64,000 bases of DNA from CAVWSM01 sp963799425 (GTDB taxonomy: Bacteria; Actinomycetota; Actinomycetes; Jiangellales; Jiangellaceae): the NCBI GenBank assembly GCA_963799425.1, contig CAWCXA010000006.1, positions 1-64,000 on the forward strand, written 5' to 3'. Positions 58,972 through 64,000 of the stretch are shown here, one piece after another (within the stretch, counting starts at the first letter, position 1; every line of letters starts with the position of its first letter). Made by a program: the position numbers and the translations under genes. The notes below the pieces were generated by a model. The model was not told the DNA's origin and searched no databases. It saw only the letters and a list, made by a program, of their open reading frames with translations.

Positions 58972-61095
58972 CTAGCCGACCAGTCCGAGCACGAACGGCA
59001 GCACCTGTGCTGCTCCAGCGTGCCGGAGCGCTCGCCCGGCCACCGTGACCGTCCAGCGCGAGTCGGCGAGATCGTCGACGAGCAGCACCGGGCCGTCACC
59101 GACGTCGGTCAACGCGGTCACGACTTCACGGGGCACGACAATGCGATCCCAGACGCCGGCCAGGCGAAACGCGCTGTTGCCGCCAGGCTCACCGGATGGT
59201 CCATCGCCGGCGTAGGCCAGTGTGCCGAGGTCGGCGAGCCGGCCGATCTGCGCGATGCGTCGGGCCAGCGAGCCGATGAGCTGAGGTCGCGTGCGTGAGG
59301 GCATCGCGACAACGCCGAGGGGCCGGCTTTCCCAGGGCCAGTCGCGCAGGACCGCCACACAGGCGGCGACGACGTCATCGGGCACCGGCCCGTCGACCCC
59401 GTCGACGCGGACGAGCTCGCGAACGCGGGTGCCCCAGCCGAGATCCGACAGCCGCGCCAGCGCGCGGCCGACCTCGACACGGTCGGCCACGTCGATGCGC
59501 CCGCGCACCCCAACTCCGAGCCTGTCCATCGCGGTCGGCCAGAGACCACGCGCCTCGACTGGCACGCCGGCCCGGTCCAGGTCTCCGGTGGCTGCCGTGC
59601 GGCTGTCCGCACCGACGTCCGCTGGGTACCACGCGCCCGCGCAGCTGTCGCAGCGCCCGCACGGCTCGGCGTCCGGGTCGTCGAGCTGCCGACGCAGAAA
59701 CTCCATGCGGCACGTGTCACGTGCACTCACGTAGGCGCGCATCGCCTGTTGCTCGGATCGCCGGGTGGCCGCGACAGCTGAGTAGCGATCGATGTCGTAA
59801 GCCCAGTCGGTGCCGGTCGTCGTCCAGCCACCGCGGACGCGGGTGACGGCGCCGTCGACGTCGAGCACCTTGAGCAGCAGCTCCAGGCGGGTGCGACGGA
59901 TGTCGACGCGTGCTTCGAGCCCCGCGGTGGACAGCGGCGACCCTGAGTCGGCCAGCGTCGCGAGCACCGCCCGAGCCTGCGTCTCCGCCGGAAACGCCAC
60001 CGACGCGAAGTAGCGCCAGATGTCCTCGTCTTCAGGGCCGGGCATGAGGAGCACATCGGCGTGCTCCACCGCCCGCCCGGCGCGCCCGACCTGCTGGTAG
60101 TAGGCAATGGGAGACGACGGTGCCCCCAGATGGACCACGAACCCAAGGTCGGGTTTGTCGAAGCCCATGCCGAGTGCGGAGGTGGCAACAAGGGCCTTGA
60201 CGGAGTTGTCGAGCAGCGCCTGCTCGGCGGACAGGCGCTCGGCCTCGTCGGTGCGACCGGAGTAGGCCTGCACTTCATAGCCCTGAGCGCGCAGGAACTG
60301 CGCGACCTGCTCGGCCGTGGCGACAGTCAGCGTATAGATGATGCCGCTGCCGGGCAGGTCGCGCAGGTGGTCGGCCAGCCAGGCCAACCGGTCGGCCGCG
60401 CTGGGCAGCCGCAGTACGCCGAGCCGCAGCGACTCGCGCTCGAGCGACCCGCGGATGGTGCGCACGGGTGCATCACCGACGCCGAGCTGCTCGACCACGT
60501 CGGTGACGACGCGCGCGTTGGCGGTCGCCGTGGTGGCGAGCACGGGCGTGTCGCCTGGCAGCCGCGTGAGCATGTCCTTGATGCGCCGGTAGTCGGGCCG
60601 GAAGTCGTGCCCCCAGTCAGAGATGCAGTGTGCCTCGTCGACGACAAGCAAGCCGACCGCGGACGCGAGCTGGGGCAGCCAGACGTCGCGGAACTCGGGG
60701 TTGTTGAGCCGCTCGGGGCTCACCAGCAGGACGTCAACATCTCCGGCAGCTAGGGCGGACCGTACGGTCTCCCACTCGGTGACGTTGGAGGAGTTGACCG
60801 TGTGCGCGCGGATGCCGGCCCGCACGGCCGCAGCGACCTGGTTGCGCATCAACGCCAGCAGGGGCGACACGATCAGCGTGGGACCGGCGCCTCGTGCTCG
60901 CAGCAGCTGCGTGGTGACGAAATAGACCGCCGACTTGCCCCAGCCGGTGCGCTGCACGACGAGCGCCCGCCCACCGCCGACCAGGTGCTCGATCGCCTCC
61001 CACTGGCCGTCGCGAAATTCCGCCCGCGGGTCGTCGGTGAGCGCTCGCAGCGCTCGAAGACCCTCGGTGTGGGTTTGCTCGGTCGCGATCGGCAT
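58972..61095 (-). CDS. recQ: RecQ-type helicase fused to a phosphoribosyltransferase-like domain
   Basis: This is a 707-residue protein. The helicase core has Walker A QRTGWGKS, DEAH (VVDEAHCISDWGHDFRPDYRR) and motif VI YYQQVGRAGRAVE. The zinc cluster is CRMEFL...CGRCDSC. No HRDC domain follows. Instead the C-terminal ~150 residues look like a ComF-type phosphoribosyltransferase, with VVAMPSRTRPQLIGSLARRI and a PRPP-loop-like VLLVDDLADSRWT, which lacks the usual small residues after the two Asp. The PRPP site may be degenerate. ATG 61095 follows GAAGGCATGG. A damage-type promoter lies upstream. It leads ptrB and osmC. Confidence 0.88.
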   Translation of the reverse strand: MPIATEQTHTEGLRALRALTDDPRAEFRDGQWEAIEHLVGGGRALVVQRTGWGKSAVYFVTTQLLRARGAGPTLIVSPLLALMRNQVAAAVRAGIRAHTVNSSNVTEWETVRSALAAGDVDVLLVSPERLNNPEFRDVWLPQLASAVGLLVVDEAHCISDWGHDFRPDYRRIKDMLTRLPGDTPVLATTATANARVVTDVVEQLGVGDAPVRTIRGSLERESLRLGVLRLPSAADRLAWLADHLRDLPGSGIIYTLTVATAEQVAQFLRAQGYEVQAYSGRTDEAERLSAEQALLDNSVKALVATSALGMGFDKPDLGFVVHLGAPSSPIAYYQQVGRAGRAVEHADVLLMPGPEDEDIWRYFASVAFPAETQARAVLATLADSGSPLSTAGLEARVDIRRTRLELLLKVLDVDGAVTRVRGGWTTTGTDWAYDIDRYSAVAATRRSEQQAMRAYVSARDTCRMEFLRRQLDDPDAEPCGRCDSCAGAWYPADVGADSRTAATGDLDRAGVPVEARGLWPTAMDRLGVGVRGRIDVADRVEVGRALARLSDLGWGTRVRELVRVDGVDGPVPDDVVAACVAVLRDWPWESRPLGVVAMPSRTRPQLIGSLARRIAQIGRLADLGTLAYAGDGPSGEPGGNSAFRLAGVWDRIVVPREVVTALTDVGDGPVLLVDDLADSRWTVTVAGRALRHAGAAQVLPFVLGLVG

Positions 61096-61128
61096 CCATG
61101 CCTTCTTTCAGCTGCGGCGTTGGGTCAG

Positions 61129-61151
61129 ACCCTAGAGAACGCCTCGGACAC
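61129..61151 (-). promoter_or_regulatory. RecA-NDp/PafBC-like promoter of recQ
   Basis: On the minus strand GTGTCCGAG, exactly 8 bases, then TAGGGT (61129-61134). One conserved position differs (C where the motif has a purine). The start codon lies about 34 bases on. Confidence 0.45.
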
Positions 61152-61171
61152 AACCTCCCGGCTCAGGTTGC

Positions 61172-61202
61172 TTGACCCTCACGCGACGTGAGGCCCTAAC
61201 GT
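61172..61202 (+). promoter_or_regulatory. MerR-type promoter with 19-base spacer
   Basis: TTGACC (61172-61177) and TAACGT (61197-61202) are exactly 19 bases apart, the overlong spacer that MerR activators untwist. Inside is a perfect palindrome CCTCACG-CGA-CGTGAGG (61177-61193). The ATG of the MerR gene follows 7 bases after the -10. Confidence 0.72.
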
Positions 61203-61209
61203 CGACAAC

Positions 61210-61974
61210 ATGAGCTGGACCGTGGGTGAGGTCGCGCGGATGGCCGACGTGACGGTGCGCACGCTGCACCACTACGACGAGCTCGGGCTGCTGGCTCCGA
61301 GCGGCCGGACGTCCGGCGGCTACCGCACGTACGACATCGGCGACCTGGAGCGGCTGCAGCGCATCCTCGCCTACCGCGAGCTCGGCCTGGGTCTCGACGA
61401 GATCACCAAGATCCTCGACGACCCGGAGTACGACATCGTGGCGCACTTGCGCCGACAGCACGAGCTTCTGCGCCGCAAGCGAGACCGGCTCGACCGGATC
61501 ATCACGACACTGGAGAAGACGATGGAAGCGCACGAGCTGGGGATCAGGCTGACCCCCGAAGAGATGCTCGAGGTTTTCGGCGAGTTCGACCCGACCGAGC
61601 ACGCCGAGGAGGTCAAGGACCGGTGGGGTGACTCCAACGCCTACCGCGAATCGCATCGACGTACGTCCGCCTACACCAAGGCCGACTGGTTGCAGATCCA
61701 ACAGGAAGCGAAGGAGATCACCGAGCACTTGGTGGAGATCCATCGGAGCGGTCGGCCCGCGGACTCCCCCGAGGCGATGGACGCCGTAGAGGCACACCGT
61801 CAGCACATAAGCCGGTGGTTCTACGAGTGCCCGTACGAGGTCCAGCGCGGTCTCGGCGACATGTACGTCGCGGATCCGCGGTTCACCAAGACGTACGACG
61901 ACATGGCACCGCGTTTGGCGCAGTACGTTCGCGACGCAATCCATGCCAACGCCGACCGCGCCGAGCGCGGCTGA
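61210..61974 (+). CDS. TipA-like MerR regulator
   Basis: This is a 254-residue MerR-family activator. The HTH domain (residues 1-70) reads WTVGEVARMADVTVRTLHHY and YDIGDLERLQRILAYRELG; a coiled coil follows to about 110, then a C-terminal domain (about 115-250, including RQHISRWFYECPYEV) of the TipAS antibiotic-binding type. TipA proteins bind thiopeptide-like drugs and activate their own promoter. The 19-base-spacer promoter with a palindrome supports autoactivation. It converges with the AbiEii gene, 12 bases apart. Confidence 0.9.
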   Translation: MSWTVGEVARMADVTVRTLHHYDELGLLAPSGRTSGGYRTYDIGDLERLQRILAYRELGLGLDEITKILDDPEYDIVAHLRRQHELLRRKRDRLDRIITTLEKTMEAHELGIRLTPEEMLEVFGEFDPTEHAEEVKDRWGDSNAYRESHRRTSAYTKADWLQIQQEAKEITEHLVEIHRSGRPADSPEAMDAVEAHRQHISRWFYECPYEVQRGLGDMYVADPRFTKTYDDMAPRLAQYVRDAIHANADRAERG

Positions 61975-61986
61975 ATGGGTCGGGTC

Positions 61987-62736
61987 TCAGCCCAGCGCTG
62001 CCCGCACCGCCGTGAGACAAGCTTCCGACGTCGGTAGGTCGCGCGTCTGGTGGGCGAGCTGCGCTTGCCAGTCGCCCGGCGGGCGGACAGCGAGGTCGTA
62101 CGCGCGCAGCTGCCGGCCTGTTAGTCGCCGGAACAACGCCCGCGCATCGTCGTCAAGCGCGCCAGCAGCCGCGAGCTGGGCGAGGTCGAACAGGTCGCGC
62201 GCCGCACGACGGTCGACCCACGCGGCTGCCTTCATCGCGGCGAAGGCGGCCCGCGTGGGCACCACCATGCTGGTGACGGGCACGTCGCCGTAGCGGTGCT
62301 CGAGCGCGTGCAGCTCAGTGGGAACCACGCGCCAGCCCTGTACGTCGACGTCGAGGAGCTGGACCCGGATCGCGAGACCCTCCTCGGTGACGAGGCGTGC
62401 CGCCGCGTTGGCGCGCACCGTGCTGAGTGCCGGATCCCACTGCGAACGCGGGTACTCGCGGCGCAGCATCCGAGGCAGCTCCGCGTCGAGCACGCGCGCG
62501 GCCTGAGGGCGGCTGGGGACGTAGAGGTCGACGTCCTCGGACAACCGCCCGTTGGGCAGGTGCGTAAGGCTGAGCGCGGTGCCGCCGAAGAACACCAATC
62601 CGCTGACCTCGAGCTCGGCCAGCCCGGCGAGCATGTGCGCCACCAGATGGTCGCGGCGGACCTGCTCGTCGGTCGCCCCGAACCGTGCCGCGACCTGGGC
62701 CGCGTCACCTGCGTCAAGCACGCTCGACCAGCTCAC
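61987..62736 (-). CDS. AbiEii/MenT-type nucleotidyltransferase toxin
   Basis: This is a nucleotidyltransferase of the AbiEii/AbiGii (DUF1814) family. The active site is seen in FFGGTALSL and LSEDVDLYV, with basic sequence AMKAAAWVDRRAARDLFDL further on. In MenT toxins the same fold adds nucleotides to tRNA 3' ends and blocks translation. The start is uncertain: GTG 62736 (used), GTG 62721, or ATG 62784, none with a ribosome site. It overlaps the end of the antitoxin gene, so translation is coupled. Its partner is at 62714-63349. Confidence 0.85.
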   Translation of the reverse strand: MSWSSVLDAGDAAQVAARFGATDEQVRRDHLVAHMLAGLAELEVSGLVFFGGTALSLTHLPNGRLSEDVDLYVPSRPQAARVLDAELPRMLRREYPRSQWDPALSTVRANAAARLVTEEGLAIRVQLLDVDVQGWRVVPTELHALEHRYGDVPVTSMVVPTRAAFAAMKAAAWVDRRAARDLFDLAQLAAAGALDDDARALFRRLTGRQLRAYDLAVRPPGDWQAQLAHQTRDLPTSEACLTAVRAALG

Positions 62737-63349
62737 GTGCGCGGGCAACAGCTGCCCGGTGCCGCTGCTGGGCAGCGAGCTCATCCACGAGCTGGGAGTC
62801 AGCGCGCTGGCCCAGCGACACCAGCGCCTCCCGGATCGTGGCGGCGTCGACTCCGCCGAGCTCCGGCCTGGCGGCCAGGTCGATGAATGTCTGCTCGACC
62901 GTCGTCACCCAGGACTCGACGAGGTCGGTGGTGATTCGTTCGACGTCAAGCCGGGTCACGTCACGGCGGACGAACGTTGCCGCACCGCCGAGCAGCCGCA
63001 GAACCGGGCGCTGTTTGGGCACCGCGACAACTGCCAGTGCGATCTCTCGGGGCAGGGCACGGTGCATGCGGGCGGCCGATAGGTGAATGAGGGCGACCGT
63101 GTCCCTCCCGTAGTCGGCTGCAGCCACGGCGAGCGCTGTCGCATGCAAGTCCGGTCGCCAGCCGTCGTCGCCGACATGGTCCGGGGGGACGCGTACGTAG
63201 TAGCCCGTCGCGACTCGGCGCAGGAGGCCTTGCTCGGCCAGGCGGGCGAACTCGGCCCGCGGGTGGGCGTAGACGTCGGCGGCGTCGCGCGGACGCAGGA
63301 CTGCGAGCGGTCGCCGCGCGAGGGCGATGGGCAAGGTGCCAGGCGTCAT
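62714..63349 (-). CDS. AbiEi-type antitoxin/regulator
   Basis: This is a 211-residue protein with an N-terminal winged-helix part (about 20-52, ADVYAHPRAEFARLAEQGLLRRVATGYYVRV) as in AbiEi antitoxins, and a C-terminal domain with LGGAATFVRRDVTRLDVERI. AbiEi proteins neutralise the toxin and repress their own operon. ATG 63349 is chosen because GGAGG lies 8 bases upstream. A perfect palindrome over the predicted transcription start (63362-63380) is the likely operator. Together with AbiEii it forms an AbiE/MenAT-type toxin-antitoxin and possible phage-defence pair. Confidence 0.8.
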   Translation of the reverse strand: MTPGTLPIALARRPLAVLRPRDAADVYAHPRAEFARLAEQGLLRRVATGYYVRVPPDHVGDDGWRPDLHATALAVAAADYGRDTVALIHLSAARMHRALPREIALAVVAVPKQRPVLRLLGGAATFVRRDVTRLDVERITTDLVESWVTTVEQTFIDLAARPELGGVDAATIREALVSLGQRADSQLVDELAAQQRHRAAVARARELVERA

Positions 63350-63361
63350 GAGTACGACCTC

Positions 63362-63380
63362 CGTAGGCTCAGAGCCTACG
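63362..63380 (-). promoter_or_regulatory. Operator of the AbiE-type operon (9-1-9 palindrome)
   Basis: CGTAGGCTC-A-GAGCCTACG is a perfect 9-base inverted repeat with one central base. It lies between a TACGAT -10-like hexamer (minus strand) and the antitoxin ribosome site, where bound AbiEi would block transcription. Confidence 0.7.
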
Positions 63381-63410
63381 CTCATCGTACCAAGGACCGT
63401 ACGGCCGTGC

Positions 63411-63842
63411 TCAGGCCGCGGCACGCTCCCGCAGCTGCCGCTTGACCCGAGCGAGCATTGCCACCATGCCGCGCAGTCGCAGCGGGCTGACCACCTCGGC
63501 GAGGCCGAACCGCAGCGGCGCATCGTCGGGCACATCAAGCACCGCACCCACCGGCTGCCCGTCCAGCCCAGCCTGCAGGATGCCCGCGAATCCCCGGGTG
63601 GTCGGCGACTCCTGCGGCGCTTGGAAGTACAGCCGGGCGGTGCCCGCCGCGTCGACCTCAGTCGCGAGGAACAGCGGCGACTGGCACTCCGGCACCGGCT
63701 CGAGCAGCTCGGGGTGGTCGGCGAAGCGCTCCGGCAGCGGCTCCAGGCCCTCGGAAAACTCCAGCAGCATCTGGAGGCGGTCCGGCGCGGACACCGCGTT
63801 GAAGTCGTCCACGATCTCCTGCAGCGTGGCAGGCAGGGTCAC
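63411..63842 (-). CDS. sufE: SufE-family sulfur acceptor protein
   Basis: This is a 143-residue SufE/CsdE-like protein. The reactive cysteine is Cys53 in PVPECQSPLFL. The rest of the fold (SPTTRGFAGILQAGLDGQ and LRLRGMVAMLARVK) is standard. SufE takes persulfide sulfur from SufS cysteine desulfurase for Fe-S cluster building. Here it follows a rhodanese gene with a four-base overlap (GTGA), an arrangement seen with sseA in mycobacteria, so sulfur from the rhodanese may feed it. Confidence 0.9.
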   Translation of the reverse strand: MTLPATLQEIVDDFNAVSAPDRLQMLLEFSEGLEPLPERFADHPELLEPVPECQSPLFLATEVDAAGTARLYFQAPQESPTTRGFAGILQAGLDGQPVGAVLDVPDDAPLRFGLAEVVSPLRLRGMVAMLARVKRQLRERAAA

Positions 63843-64000
63843 GAACCAGCTCCCTTTTCGATGGGTACGCGGACCGAGTTACCCCACTCAGTCCACGACC
63901 CATCGTAGTTTCGAACCTTGTCGTAGCCCAAAAGGTGTGTCAGCACGAACCAGGTGTGCGATGAGCGCTCGCCGATGCGGCAGTAGACGATGACGTCGTC
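63839..64000 (-). CDS. Thiosulfate sulfurtransferase (rhodanese), C-terminal end only
   Basis: The last 53 codons of a rhodanese-type sulfurtransferase are visible; the gene enters from beyond the window. The active-site loop is IVYCRIGERSSHTW with the catalytic cysteine, followed by HLLGYDKVRNYDGSWTEWG and a final VPIEKG, typical of the second domain of SseA. The stop overlaps the sufE GTG. SseA-SufE is the inferred pair. Confidence 0.85.
   Translation of the reverse strand, partial: DDVIVYCRIGERSSHTWFVLTHLLGYDKVRNYDGSWTEWGNSVRVPIEKGAGS

Noticed and set aside
63385..63547. Longer antitoxin start (ATG 63385 or beyond)
   Set aside because: ATG 63385 lies in the promoter hexamer region and before the palindrome; ATG 63349 has GGAGG at correct spacing.

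Overview
The window is gene-dense, high-GC DNA from an actinobacterium. Evidence for this: GTG starts are common, many genes look leaderless, actinobacterial marker families are present (DUF3046, RecX, ClgR-type regulator, LexA next to a LysM protein, NrdR/NrdJ, DUF3352, 13E12-type HNH protein), and the order recA-recX ... miaB-miaA-dapF-hflX-lexA-LysM-nrdR matches the recA-lexA region of Mycobacterium and Streptomyces relatives. Nocardioidaceae or another Propionibacteriales family is my guess, held weakly. I see no rRNA, tRNA, CRISPR array or complete insertion sequence.

Layout. 1-9.5 kb: rimO-pgsA, a MarR/ABC exporter pair, cinA, a ClgR-like regulator, nei, a ROK regulator, a flavin reductase and an acetyltransferase. 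9.5-18.2 kb: the large helicase lhr diverging from a drug-type ABC exporter (ATPase plus two permeases), then DUF3046 and an MFS transporter. 18.2-24 kb: recA-recX, a frameshifted 13E12 HNH endonuclease and RNase Y. 24-27.2 kb: a gluABCD-type polar amino acid ABC operon on the minus strand. 27.3-37.5 kb: miaB, a DUF3352 protein, a membrane protein, an extradiol-dioxygenase-like protein, a small MT0933-type protein, miaA-dapF-hflX and a ggt gene broken by four frameshifts. 37.5-49.6 kb: an S9 peptidase, an aldo/keto reductase, dinG, phenylalanine hydroxylase, lexA, an SOS-linked LysM protein, nrdR and an intein-containing B12-dependent ribonucleotide reductase. 49.6-64 kb: an ERCC4-Lsr2 fusion, pirin, xth, an iron-box-linked sucrase/ferredoxin-like gene, DUF72, SURF1, OsmC, oligopeptidase B, a RecQ-phosphoribosyltransferase fusion, a TipA-like MerR regulator, an AbiE/MenAT-type toxin-antitoxin pair, sufE and the end of a rhodanese gene.

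Main biological theme. The window is rich in DNA-damage functions (lhr, recA, recX, dinG, lexA, nrdR/nrdJ, xth, nei, recQ, ERCC4 nuclease). Reading the promoters shows two overlaid signals. Four LexA/SOS boxes sit at recA, the HNH gene, lexA and the LysM gene. Seven promoters (lhr, ABC exporter, recA, HNH, LysM, nrdR-nrdJ, recQ) carry the pattern nTGTCNnnn, then exactly 8 bases, then a -10 hexamer. This is the layout of the LexA-independent RecA-NDp promoter that PafBC activates in mycobacteria. The drug exporter and the 13E12 element would be unexpected members.

Other structure not explained by genes: a family of intergenic imperfect palindromes with a shared core around CATGCGGTTG near 9.0, 23.9 and 56.4 kb; about twenty genes whose start codon lies 6-8 bases after a TAnnnT-like -10 (leaderless transcripts); a perfect 9-1-9 palindrome at the toxin-antitoxin promoter; and a MerR-type promoter with a 19-base spacer. 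Everything is read by eye; no database search was run.
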